From Punctularia strigosozonata HHB-11173 SS5 (taxonomy: Eukaryota; Basidiomycota; Agaricomycetes; Corticiales; Punctulariaceae), in contig NW_006767433.1 of the NCBI RefSeq assembly GCF_000264995.1, positions 1,334,876 through 1,398,875 of the forward strand: a DNA stretch of 64,000 nucleotides, in the 5' to 3' direction. The position numbers and the translations under genes are program-made. How positions within the stretch are numbered: position 1 is the stretch's first letter; the number at the start of each line of letters is the position of its first letter. The notes under the pieces are model-generated. The model was given only the letters and a program-made list of their open reading frames with translations. It made no database searches and had not been told where the DNA came from. Of this stretch, positions 1 to 11,800 are shown piece after piece.

Positions 1-1263
1 GAGAGGAACGCGGGCGACTGAACGGTATTCCCGATATAAACGTAGATGACGACACTTGCGTCCACGCCGTCAGTTTGCAAGTCCAGGAGCCATGAAAGAA
101 GCAATCACTACCTAAAAACTACGTAGAATATTGTGGAGAAGCCTTGAAGACACCAAGCAGCCTATGTAGTGATCAGTCTCTTGCGCTGACTCGATTGAAT
201 GATTTGGCGATACCTTCATTGCGTCTTGCGGACGTTTCATTTCGGATATGAGGATGAAAAACCTAATGAATATGGTTGATGAGCCTAAGCAACCATTCGT
301 TCTCGATGGAACATCTTACATAAAGTGTCCAGCAAATGCGAATACAGGATTCGTAATGGCCACGAAGGCATTGAAGAAGTCTGAAGACTTGGCGGCATCG
401 ATAGTGCGGCCTGGAGTTGGGTTAATGCCTGTGTCGCAATGTTAGGGTCTCAGAGACATTCTATGCGGTGAACGCCGTGGCTTACCCGCTCCTATCATGG
501 CGACGATGCCAGCAATGGCGATGAACGAGACGCTGACCAGCCCGAGATAACTAAGCCTGTCCAGTGTGCGAGGTAGAGCGACGAAGAAACTCGCGACGGC
601 GAAAATCAACACTAGCAACATCGCGCAAAGCCCATTGTCCGAAAGCGACGACAACGCTTGTTGTCCCGAGAGCAGCTCCGATCCGGTCGCGAAAATGGCA
701 AAGATGATGGTACCCATGGAAAGTACTTCCCGGCCGATGGGACCAGCCTGAACTAGGAGGTAAGTTGTGAATGCACGGATCTCCATGTCGTGCAGGGGCT
801 TACCAGGATGTATCCGGCATCACCCATATTGTGAACTTCGGGGTGGTTCAACTTGAAGTCGATGAGAAGTTTCGCTGTGAATAGCGCGAATGTTCCCATG
901 AAGATGATGATGATCACGGCGGGGACAATTCCGACGATCGCGAGAGCACTAGGCAAAGACAGCATGCCATTGCTGAATTGTCTTCAGTCGGTGAAACGCA
1001 TTCACGGCAGAGCTACTGCACGGACCTGACAATTTCAGCGATCATAAGCACGCTCACGAACTGCGCAAATAGAAAGGTTGTTCAGCGCATATATGCGACA
1101 TATTTTAGTGCGAGGATCGTACCTGCCAGCTGAGGGTCTTGTAGCGGATCTGAGCCCCTTCTTCTCGTCCAAAGACATCGACATCGTCGTATGCATCGGC
1201 ACCGGATGGCCCCTTCTCGTCCGCGACCTTAGCGTGTTCATCTGCGCCATAGGTGACGCTCAT
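1..1263 (-). CDS. Amino acid transporter, Aa_trans family (partial)
   Basis: A multi-pass membrane protein that probably carries neutral amino acids across the plasma membrane by proton symport, like Neurospora mtr. The spliced product starts MSVTYGADEH at 1263 and has a hydrophilic acidic N-terminus of about 50 residues. Membrane segments follow, including NGMLSLPSALAIVGIVP and AGPIGREVLSMGTIIFAIFA, and the family signature FKLNHPEVHNMGDAGYIL. Further exons give NPVFAFAGHFM and FFILISEMKRPQDAMKAAW, which is typical of PF01490. At least seven short introns (about 50-70 bases) were placed by GT/AG and frame. The gene runs off the left edge, so its last membrane segments are missing. Family assignment is firm; the substrate is inferred. 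Confidence 0.88.
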
Positions 1264-1680
1264 TGCGAACCAGAAGACGTTCGAGTACGAGTCGGCGCCA
1301 TCGAGCTTTAACCTGTTATTGGACTTGGCGCGGTCCGGTGGTGTACCTCGGGCTAACTTAGTCTATCGGGAAGTGTCCACACTCCCGTGCCGTTGATAAG
1401 ATGGGTAAAGAGTGAGCGCGCACGGCAAAGTGATCGTGGGGGTCAGGGGCGCGGGTGCCGATTGCGTGCTCAGCCGTCAGTAGAGTACAGCAAGCCCTCA
1501 TATCGATGCGTTTGCATCCTTTCACTTTCACTCTGTCTTGCTCGTCGTGCTGTATAGCGCAGAATGCTCCGGGATGTTAAGAACGATGCTCGCGGCCTTG
1601 GAACGGTCGACGCTCGTTCTGCGGGAACAGTCCTGTCTCTTAGGTGATGCCCAAACCTTGTACGTCTATGGCCACGTTCC
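1264..1680. other. Intergenic, divergent promoter region
   Basis: About 420 bases between the start of the amino acid transporter (minus) and the F-box-like gene (plus). It must hold both promoters. I see no clear TATA box, repeat or further gene. Confidence 0.6.
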
Positions 1681-2964
1681 TTGGACGTCAATTCGGAATT
1701 GGCTGCACTCCACGCCTCCGATGCGCCCCTTGTCAACGAGCTCGCTACGTGTCGCGTCCTTCAAGGCGTATATACTCAGCAACTGACCCTGGTAAGCTCA
1801 AGCCAATCTGTAGCGAAACAAAGAATGACCTCACATGACTGTATGGCTCGCAGGTCTGCATTCGGCATACTTATCATGTCTGCGATAACCCACTCACCTC
1901 GGCTTGTCGACGACCTCGTACCACTCATCCTCGACAGCAATGATCATTGGTGGCCGCAGGATCTGCAACGTCTCGCCCTAGTATCGCCTTGCTGGCTCTG
2001 GGAGGCCAGGCGACGCCTATATGCGCACCCTCGGGTATCTTCATTCCGCGCCTGCAATCTGCTGGCACGTACGCTCTCCGGGAACGAGCCCCTCAAACGT
2101 CTCCTCCGGAGCCTTTACCTCAACCCAATATGCGAAGGTGCATTAACAGAAAAGGAAATCGCGAGCCTTGAAATCATACTCGGCTTGCACGGTCTGCCAC
2201 GTATCACCCTTGGTGGTGACCTGGCAGTGAAAGCGGAGCGGTGGGCGAAAGCCCTCGCCTCACCCCACTGCGTTACGGAGTTACATATCGATGGTTACAT
2301 GCTTGCCTGGAACCGCCATGTATTCAACATTTATCGCCACCCCTCTCTTAAATGGGACGACGCCATGTCCCGCAATTTCCACTCCCTGCGCAAATTGCGC
2401 CTCTCCAACCTCGATCTCGAAGTCGCCCCTCAAGCGGGCCCTATTGCGCTGCACGAGCTCGTGCTGGATAACGTCTCTGCGGAACATGACTCGTTGAACC
2501 TCTTTGCGGCCGTGTTACACCGCCTTACGGTCGTTTCACCCACCTCTGCTCAGACCGACGATAGCGTCGTCTCCTTGGTCGCGTATTGCAGCAGCACGCT
2601 CGAATACCTCGAATACGAAGTCCACCGCAGTCGCCGAGACGAAGGCACCATCTTCGACTTTCCCACATCCACATCTCTCCCGAAGTTGCGCACGCTTATC
2701 ATCAACGGCGCTAATGCGCATTCCGGATCTTTCGAACGCATGGGAGAATTGTGCCCAAACTTGGTGTCTCTCGCGCTCCAAGGCCGCATGGTCCAGATGA
2801 CCGTAGAGGAATGGGTACAGGGCATACGTTCCGGCGTATTTCCGTGCTTGAAACAACTTGGCACTCCCCTCGGAACGTTCGGCCCTCCTTTCCGTTATTG
2901 GAACGAGAAGGGTCTTGCGAACATCAAGGCAGCGTGCGCAACCCGTAATATCATCATGACCTAA
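1681..2964 (+). CDS. F-box-like / leucine-rich repeat-type protein
   Basis: Single open frame of 427 codons. A segment near residues 66-110 (LVDDLVPLILDSNDHWWPQD, then LQRLALVSPCWLWEARRRLY) matches the F-box-like start of the very large Agaricomycete F-box families, which recruit targets to SCF ubiquitin ligases. The rest has irregular LRR-like strands (LRKLRLSNLDLE, LHELVLDNVS, LRTLIINGA, LVSLALQG). The true start may be the ATG at about 1876 (MSAITHSPRL): the upstream part could be 5' leader, and a GT...AG pair at about 1792-1853 would break the frame if used. No partner or target can be read from the sequence. Family call is by pattern, not by a close match. Confidence 0.7.
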   Translation: MDVNSELAALHASDAPLVNELATCRVLQGVYTQQLTLVSSSQSVAKQRMTSHDCMARRSAFGILIMSAITHSPRLVDDLVPLILDSNDHWWPQDLQRLALVSPCWLWEARRRLYAHPRVSSFRACNLLARTLSGNEPLKRLLRSLYLNPICEGALTEKEIASLEIILGLHGLPRITLGGDLAVKAERWAKALASPHCVTELHIDGYMLAWNRHVFNIYRHPSLKWDDAMSRNFHSLRKLRLSNLDLEVAPQAGPIALHELVLDNVSAEHDSLNLFAAVLHRLTVVSPTSAQTDDSVVSLVAYCSSTLEYLEYEVHRSRRDEGTIFDFPTSTSLPKLRTLIINGANAHSGSFERMGELCPNLVSLALQGRMVQMTVEEWVQGIRSGVFPCLKQLGTPLGTFGPPFRYWNEKGLANIKAACATRNIIMT

Positions 2965-3133
2965 GTCCCGACTGTTTTGTTTTCCACCCAGGATCGCCTT
3001 GCTTAGATTTCTTGCTTGTCCGCTCTCTCGCAATGTTCTCTAGATTCAACTCTAGTCAAGTCATATACCTAGTCCCTCGTCGGATCCACTGTATTATATT
3101 CAGCATGTACAATATCGGATATGGGTACTTTTG

Positions 3134-6100
3134 TCACGCCATCTGCGTCTTGATGTGATTGAGCGCGGATCCTGCCTTCAGCCATTTGAGTTGATCCGCC
3201 GACATCGTGTGCCGCGTCGGGATTTCGAATACGTCGCCGTTTCGCTTCGTCACCCGCACCTCGATGTCGCCCGTGCCTTTCTCGAGGAGGTCCTCCAGTC
3301 CAACAGTCTCGAGCACGTCGCCAGAGCCGATACGAGAGTAATCGGACTTGTCGACAAACCACAAGGGCAAGACGCCTTGCTTCTTGAGGTTGGTCTCGTG
3401 TATGCGCGCAAATGAACGGGCAATGATCATGGCGCATCCTATTGTGTTTGAATTAGCAACGGCAATGATCTAGCTCGAGCGGAAAGACGAACCGTAGAAT
3501 CGGGGTTGCAACGCTGCGTGCTCACGAGCACTACCTTCGCCGTAGTTCTCGTCGACGATCAACGCCCAGGGCTGCTTCCTTGCCTTGAAACGCTTCGCCA
3601 CGCCCGGAATAGTATCCGTCTCGCTCTGCGACGGCTCGCGGTCATGATCGAACGCAACGTTCACATCCCCGCCCTCGTCGTTCGTCGCCGTGATCAGCAA
3701 GTTTTCCGAGATGTTTGTTAGATGTCCCTTGTACTTCAGCCACACGCCCGCCGCGGATATGTGGTCCGTCGTGCACTTGCCCCTGACACGCATGAGGACC
3801 TTCAGCGGCTGCAGCTCGAGCCCGCGCGGGTTACCGCTGCCCTCGCCGAAATGGCTTGGGAACGGCTCGAGGATCTCGAGGCGCTGACTATCGGGCCGGA
3901 TGACAATGGTCGTGTCGGGCTGAGGCTCGGGTGTGGGGGTCGGGTAGAACTCGGTGTTACCCGCAGCGAAGCCGGAAGAGGGGAGATCTTGGCCCTGCGG
4001 CGGCGAAAACCTGAATTGCTCGCCTGATGGAAGCAGTAGACTGTCTCTCGTGGGGTCGAAGGAGAGCTTGCCGGAAAATACCATAGCAGTAACTGTCGTT
4101 GGAGACGCAAGGAAGTTCATGGTTAACGAGTTGCCGTCGTTGCGCGCCTTAAAGTTCCGGTTGAATGAGGTAAGAATGGCTATGGGAACCAGTGTTAGCG
4201 TATCGTTGGCAGTAAATATGGATGGTAACATACCATTCTGTTCGCCCTTCTTGTCCTCCCGCTTCCATTGACCGATACAAGGTCCGCAGGCGTTGGCAAG
4301 AACGACTGCACCAACATCTTCCAGCGTTTGAGTGATACCGTCACGTTCCATGGTAGCCCTGATTTGCTCGGAGCCGGGTGTGCATAGGAAAGGTACCTTG
4401 GCAGTCAGCCCAGCTGCCTTCGCTTGACGCGCAAGGTCAGCCGCGCGAGTCTAAAGCACATAACATCAAAGGTTGCCTGAACCTGAGCGATTGACGATAC
4501 ACACCATGTCCTCGTACGAGCTGTTAGTGCATGATCCGATAAGACCAGCCGATATCTCGTCCTTCCAACCTTGTTCTTTCACGAAATCGCCGAACTTCGA
4601 CAATGGAGTAGCCAAATCGGGGGTAAAAGGACCGTTGACAGTAGGCTCGAGCTCGGACAGGTTCTGCGTCCGACAGTTGGCATCTTCTCCGGGGGTCAAG
4701 TAACATGACTCACGATATTGATAACTTCGTCATATTCCGCATCTTCGTCAGCAGCGAGGAAACCCTTCGCAGCAGCCTCATCGGCCGCAAGCGCAACCGG
4801 ACCTCGACGTGTCGCGTGGAGATATGCGCGCATGCTAGGAGTATACGGAAATGTAGAAGTCGTAGCACCAACCTCGGCACCCATGTTTGCAACGGTGGCC
4901 AACCCTGTACAGGATTGGTTGAAGACGCCCGGACCAAAGTATTCAAGTATCCTGCCAGTGCCGCCCTGATTCAACGTAAGCCAACAATTGTTGTATCATC
5001 GGGAAATGGCGAATGACCTTGACCGTGAGTTTCCCTGCAAGGTGCAGGATGAGATCCTTCGGCGTGGCCCATCCACTCAGCTTGCCGGTGAGGTGCACGC
5101 CTACGTGCGTGTTGTATCAGGACCTAAGGGGCTAAACTAGGTGATATCCGACATACCGACAACCTGCGGTGCCTTCAGCTCCCACGGCGTCCCAGTCATA
5201 GCATCTACCGCATCCGCTCCGCCAACTCCGATGGCGAGTAAACCCAGGCCGCCCGCGTTGGGTGTATGCGAATCTGGAGTATTGTGTCAGAAAGCGCTTT
5301 AGGACCGCCAGTTGGTTATGCTCACCGGTTCCGAGCCTGAAAAGATGAAGGGAGTGATGGATGTCACCCTGTCTGTCTTAAGAATCCGAAATCTGAAATT
5401 ACTTACATGAGCATACCTGGCGCAGCGTAGTTCTCGAGCACTATTTGATGAATAATCCCGCTTCCTGGCCTCCAAAATTCGATGCCATACTTCTTCGCAG
5501 CACTCTCCAAGAAGTCAAAAACTTCCTGATTCGAACTAATAGATCGCTTCAGGTCGGCTTCGGCTCCGCTCGAGGCTTGTATGAGATGATCACAATGAAT
5601 TGATGTAGGCACAGCACACCGCGTGAGGCCAGCTGACATGAACTGCAGCCTAGGGACACAGGGAGATAAGCGATAGTAATACATGCTTAAGCAAGGTCAC
5701 GTACAAAGCCATTCTACAATGCAGGTAGTAACGTCAATTGGGAGATACATCTGAATATGGGCATGCTGCAACTCACTGGGCAGATGCATCCTGCATTGCT
5801 ACCCGTTCAGGATTCAGCAGAAGATACGACTCTCCTCTCCGAATGGGGCCATCCGCCAGCGTCCTTTCGGGATCGTGTAAATGACTGTAGAGGATCTTTT
5901 CGGCGAGCGTGAACGGCCGGTTGCCCGACAAATGTCGTACGCGCTCGAGCTTCCGGATCAGTTGCTCGTATGGTGGTGTTATCGAGGAGCAATCCTTTTC
6001 AGTGACCGGTGCATGTAGGCACCTTCGTATGCTGCCTATATGCTTGGTCGCCCTCTTCAAGGCAGAGGACGCAGGCATTGCTCCGGCGATGTCGGTAGCG

Positions 6101-6260
6101 AATTCCAAGAGAGAATTGACCTCATCGGCCGACGGAGGCAAGTTAGGGGCTGTAGCTGACGCGCCTAGTGCACCTGATTGGTTTGTGAAACCGCGAGAAC
6201 CCGCGAACCAGAAGGTGGTGAAGGCCTGCGACCTGCGCTCGTGCTCCAGGTCGGGCTCAG
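3134..6260 (-). CDS. ACO2: Aconitate hydratase, mitochondrial, Aco2 type
   Basis: An iron-sulfur enzyme that isomerises citrate to isocitrate; the yeast Aco2 paralogue is linked to homocitrate dehydration in lysine synthesis. Exons on the minus strand spell, in order, [112 protein letters not shown] and [19 protein letters not shown]. Cluster cysteines are in SCTNSS and ACGPC. Many of these segments resemble yeast Aco2 more than Aco1 ([22 protein letters not shown]). The stop is at 3134. The 5' end is uncertain: the frame is open to about 6260 but I find no convincing ATG, so a short targeting exon probably lies further upstream. Confidence 0.9.
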
Positions 6261-6573
6261 AGTAATCTCTTTCCTACAGTTCCTACAGTACTTAAGGCAT
6301 GCAATCTTGTGCGTGTTGACGCGTGTGACGCGAAACGCACATCGATACAAAGCTAGGCCCTTCGTTCCACTGCCGCAACCTGCTCATACGATCCATTCAG
6401 AGCCAATACTACTTACTGGATTTGGTCTACTGGGGCAACCTCGGCTCGTTATAAATACGTATGCGAAATGGGCTATGTCGCAACAAACATCACTTTGTCG
6501 ACCTCCTCACAAGTCAATACCTACGATGCTAGATCTCGACTGTTGTACGACTATTCCATGAGAAACAGCTCTT

Positions 6574-8193
6574 TTACGGCGCGATATCAATCTTAACCTG
6601 CGGGATTTAATTCGGATTAACACGGGTGCAACCTCCTTGACGTACCTCTGACACGCATTTGCAAATCTCCCGAGCAAGAGATCTTGTAAGAGTAGCAATG
6701 CACCTTCTGTGAGAGGCAGGCGGGGACATGCAGCGCACAGCTCCAAGGTCGCTCATGGCGGCTGCTTCTGCATTTCCGGGGCGTTCTTTCAGCTCCTTGG
6801 CCGCGCGGTCGAAATACACGTCCCAGTATCGCCCATTGGATGCGCGATCGACATATGTTGAATCCCAGTGTCGCTCAGGCCGAGGCGGCGAATCCGTTTT
6901 GGACGCGAATGTCCCTACACAGATGCACCACGTGTTCCGCGCGCTGTACTTCTCAAACCAGGCGAGCTTAGAGAGTGTGCCCCATGCTGCATGTTCACGG
7001 CATGCACGGTGGTACGCCAAGAGGCGACGAATGCATTCGCAAGAGACAAGCTCAAGCCCTGATCCCTCCGAAAACGCTTCTAGCTCGGCCACGGTAAACT
7101 TAAGTGCCTCTTTGGCCGATAATTTTGCCTCCGGGTTCCATCCTAGGCAGCATGCTGCAGCGTAAGCCGCGAGGGGCTGGTCACGCGCGACGGCGAGCAG
7201 GCGTTCACGCGCCCAGTTTGTGACAGCAGGTAGATGATACTTGTCAGCCGTGATGACGAGTTGGTATAGGTCCATTGGCTGTGATACGGTGGGGTCGGGG
7301 ATTGGATAGCAGATGCGAAGTAGAGCATTGAGTATCGAGCTATTCTCCGTCACGGGTATCACGGACCCTTCAGGATCGCTATCAGGGGCTTGGGGGAGGC
7401 CAAACATGTCTTGGAAGAACGGGGAGGCGATGGACAGGACGACTTTTGAGACGTGAAACTTGATTTTGTCTGATGACAAGAGAATGGCGTCCCATGGCGT
7501 CTCACCGTCGAATGGGCTCCCTGCCGTGAAACCTTGTGCTACCGCTAGTCCTTCCTGTAGCCCCGCACTGGATCCTCCGCTTGCTTTTTCGGAGGTGAAA
7601 GACTGCGGAGCAATGTCGGCCCTTAGATACTGCAGAAGGCGCAAGTAAGACCGAGGGGGAACTTGACCCCAATTGGCAGCCTCCAAGAGTGCTTCCGCAT
7701 TCGTTGCTTCCCGCAACCGCGCAGCCGCGACCTTCGCTTCGTCTTCCAGTTGGCACGAGCAGGCAATGACGTACACCCACGCGGGAGCCCTCGCGAGCCA
7801 ATCGCTGATGAGTTTACTGCGCACAATAGTGACTGCATGGTCCATCTTGTATTTTCGTAGAGCTTGCAGGAGGGAACACATCCGTGTTATCGTAGAGGGC
7901 CACCGATCTGCCATCGGATACAGGAAGCTCAACAGCATGTATAGGTCTGAGTTGGAGTGCGGCAGGGATAGAATTGGGATGGTCTGGTTTTCCGCGGGTT
8001 TTGCGCCGAGCACTTGCATAATTTGGTCCTTGAGTACTGGGGATGCAGCATAGATGACGCCTCGATAGACTCTGAAGTCCATGTTTTCCGACGACCGCAA
8101 GATGAGGTCAGCGTCCTTCTCTGCAAATGGGGCTGGCGCCGGGGAGTTGCTTGGCGGTCCTCCCGCAGCCGTGCTAGCGGCTTCAAACGACAT
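6574..8193 (-). CDS. Tandem BTB/POZ domain protein
   Basis: A protein of about 520 residues with two BTB folds, a domain used for dimerisation and for cullin-3 ligase or chromatin partners. The first BTB starts near residue 25 (ADLILRSSENMDFRVYRG, then LSFLYPMADRWP) and the second near residue 235 (WDAILLSSDKIKFHVSKVVL, then ALLRICYPIPDP). Each is followed by a helical region with ALRKYKMDHAV or ADKYHLPAV. The start is the ATG at 8193. A final 48-base intron (6598-6645) rejoins the frame to end in VSEVKIDIAP and stop at 6574, a typical end for this Agaricomycete family; without it the frame would run to 6607 with an unlikely tail. Function beyond protein binding is unknown. Confidence 0.85.
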
Positions 8194-8888
8194 CGGCGCT
8201 TCCGTCTTGCGGCGCTATCGTACTGGTGGATGGAGAAGGCTCAAAAGTATGTGAGTCCGCAGGGACCCCCGCGATACACGGATTGTGAGTGTTATGCAAG
8301 GGATGAGCCAAGCTCGTGGTGCAAGCGGGCACACAACCTATTGGTAGTTGGCGGAAGTTTGCAAGGAGTTAGTGGAAGTTCGTGAGGGAAATAGGGGCTC
8401 CAAGTTCTGACCCTAACCTCACAAAACGTAATGGTAGGTATATTTCCGGCGCGGTCCCGAACCGGTTGCCGTACCTCACGCCAGGCAGGCGCACGCAGTG
8501 CATCCACGGTTCCCGTGAGCTGTATAACAGCCGACACACCGCTTCAGCACTGGCGCAAGTAGGGACCTGGTTCGACTTCGGAATCACCGCGTTTATTAGC
8601 GATCAGTCTTACAGCCGGAGCTCAGAATGATACACAGCGCTGCTTACTCTCAGACGTCAAGAAATCACCAAATCCGTCAACGATGGGGCAGAATATGGAT
8701 AACTTGAAGTGACAAACACGCCGAGAACATGATTTGAAGTCGAGGGCGGCCAGCCCCGAGGAGCAGCCAGAGGGCGAATCTTGAATTACGATCATCATAT
8801 ATGGATCCTACTTACTAGTTCGAGTTCGCTGGAGCATTTCACATTTATCAGATACGACGACTTTTGCAACCCCCCGCCCCATGCAGGT
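8194..8888. other. Intergenic stretch
   Basis: About 700 bases between the BTB gene start and the 3' end of the GH3 gene. The open frames here are short and lack family features. I see no RNA gene or repeat. It should contain the BTB promoter and the GH3 terminator. Confidence 0.5.
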
Positions 8889-11800
8889 TCAATTGGCAAT
8901 GGAACCCGTAAGCCTGTGGTCTCGACTGCTCGCTCCCACCGCAACACCAAAGGATCCAGACGGAACCTCCCAGCGTTGTGTCTCGACGTTCCAGATGGAC
9001 AGGTCGAATCGCGACAGCTGGAAGGTCACCGTGGTAGAGCTGCCTGCAGCTAAGTAGATGCTGTCAAATCCACGAAGCACTTGCGGCGGCTCGTTGGCAG
9101 ACGCAGGGAATGTGACATAGAGCTGTGGAACCTAGAAGTCACTTTTCAGCGACTGGGAGCTTGTGCTGCAGGGGTGGCAAAAGGTACCTCATGTCCGGCG
9201 AGTGTTCCGTTGTTCGCCAGAGTGAAACTGACTGACACGACGTCTTCGTGCAGCCTTACACGGAGGTAATTGCGGTCAACACCGGAGGAAACGACGGATA
9301 CAAATCTGAGCACTTACGATGGATTGAGGGCGGAGCCTGGTCCGGAGACCGGGGTACCTCCGGCAGGAGATCCAGTCACGGTCAAGGCAGAGTAATCGAA
9401 CGTGGTGTACGACAGTCCGAAGCCGAACTCAAATCGTGGCGCGATCCCAGCCTGTACAGCCCGTGAACAGGTCAATCAGAGACCGATACAAGATAGACCC
9501 AAGGATACGGACAGAATCGAAGTGCCTATAGTCGATGTTCAGGCCTTCCGTGTACGGGATTGCCGGGATTGATTGGCTCGAGGTGTACAAGATTTGAGCC
9601 GGATAATCGGTGATGCTCTTCCCGATGGTGTACGGCAACCGGCCACTGGATCCCAAATACATGAGTATGGGAGTATCTAGCGACCCGGCAAGACGTACCT
9701 CGGGTTGTAGGCGCCGTAAAGGATGTCAACGAGGGAATCGCCGGCTTCCTGACCAGCGAGCCCACTCCATACAACAGCGGTGACTATGCGGATACGGTCC
9801 AATGACACGTTTAGAACGTATTAAGGTAGTGCTAACCGTTCGCGTTAGTGATCCATGCCTCCATCGTGATGGGGCCGACGCTTTGCACAACAACGATGGT
9901 GTTTTTGTTCACGCTGGCCACTTTCTGTACTAGCGCGTCCTGAACACGGCTTTCTGTCAGCTGTATCACCAAACACGAGATGGCATGACTGACGCCGCTA
10001 TGCCAGGCTGAGAGATCGTTCCTGTCTCCCGCGTTGCCTTCTACGGTCAAGTATCCTTCACCACTGTCGGCAGTAATGAAAACGAATGCGACGTCCTTCC
10101 CTGATGCGGTGGATGCGGCGGCGCTCAAATCGGTATCAGAGAGGGACGAGGAGATGGTTGTGCCATCTGCGCTGGAGCGGTTAGTGATCGCATCGACAGG
10201 CTGTGAACAGTTTGAGTCAGTGGAACGGTATGCACATAGGTCGCATGCTTACGGTTGTCAAATAAGGAAAATCGTCCGTCCTGCAGACAACTTATTAGTG
10301 GCAATAGGGTTATGCACAAGCACAGCATCTTACCCGCTTCCCCATCCCATAGCAAGCACGCCGGAGTCGCAGGAGCGGTCGGTGCATCCGTTCGGTCCGT
10401 TAGGGTTTGGTCCCGCTGCGCTGCCAATCAGCGCAATGCTCTTCGGCTTGTTGAGAGGCAGGACATGATTGGTGTTCTTCAACAGAACAGTAGACGCGGC
10501 GGCGATGGTACGTATCAAGCTGTGACCTTATGTCAGTCTCTTCGGGAGATTTGCGCACGGGGAGATGCATACTTGGCATGATCTGCTTGCACGTTCACGT
10601 GGGTAGCAGGACTCGCGTTGACGTTCCATGCGTTGAAGTTGACTGCGGGATACCCGGAGTCTTGCCCGACTAAGTACCACGCAGCAAGAATTCGGGTCGC
10701 CATGTCCTGCAAGGACATGAGAAAATGATCATGGCAGAGAGTCGCCCAACCGACCGTGATCCGCGCTTGGGAGACAGAGCCGCTGTTCACGGCATTGATG
10801 AGATTCTGGCCGAAATACGTAGTACCCGAGTTGGTCGTTTCGTCTCCGGCTGTGCATGGTGTTTGGGTAGTCTGCATTGGACGAGGGTATACGTCACTCA
10901 CGCATTGTCATCTGTTTGACGGGTTATGAGCGGCAGAATCACGGATATAATATGGTTGTCTCACATCTAAGCCTCCATTTGCGGAGGGAACCGTCGAGTG
11001 CGTAGCCCACCAGTCTTCGTGGCATGTGAGAAGCATACTACGTATCGCCTCTCGAAGAACGTACCGGACATGACATCTATGTGACGACGGTCATAATTGA
11101 CTTCCCAAACAACAGCCGGGGCCACTCACATCCAGGGAAGCCAAATTCTCCCTTGAGTAGGCCATTCAGAGTTGCCGAGTTCTCACAAGAATACGTGCCG
11201 TTGACTAAGGCAGAGTCTGGGTAATCTGGCAAGCATACATTCAAAGACTTCACATACTTTGATCTGACCGGCCGAAATGGTCAATCCACGATCAGGAGAA
11301 AAAAATCGAAATCGACGCACTGTAACTGCACATCACGGCGGCGACGTTGGCTTGAACAGCTCGGAGGAACTAGAAAGAAAAATCAGAACGTTATAGAGTA
11401 CAGGTAGAGGGCTGCACTCACTGGCACACTGTATAGTTCGTGTTCCTACCGGAAATCAAACATCGATACATGTGGTTACGGGAAAAGCCTTACCGTGCTA
11501 TTCCAATGCGAGTCAGTGTCAAGTGAGAAGCCTTGAAGCACGCGCCGACATACCGGTCATCTACATTAGAGGAGCTCGAATCTCTGAAGTGTTCCTGAAA
11601 GTTATCTAGTGTCACGGAGTGCCTTGCCAAGCTGCTACTTGACTTACTTGCTCGTTGTTGATGTAGTGCCTATCAACCGTTGTGAGAACGGATACCGCGA
11701 TATGAATTGAACACCTACTTAGCGCAAGCTTGGACACCTGAGACTTTCTCGTCAGCATCTATTCTAGGACAGACAATATCGCTGACCTTGAGACTGGATT

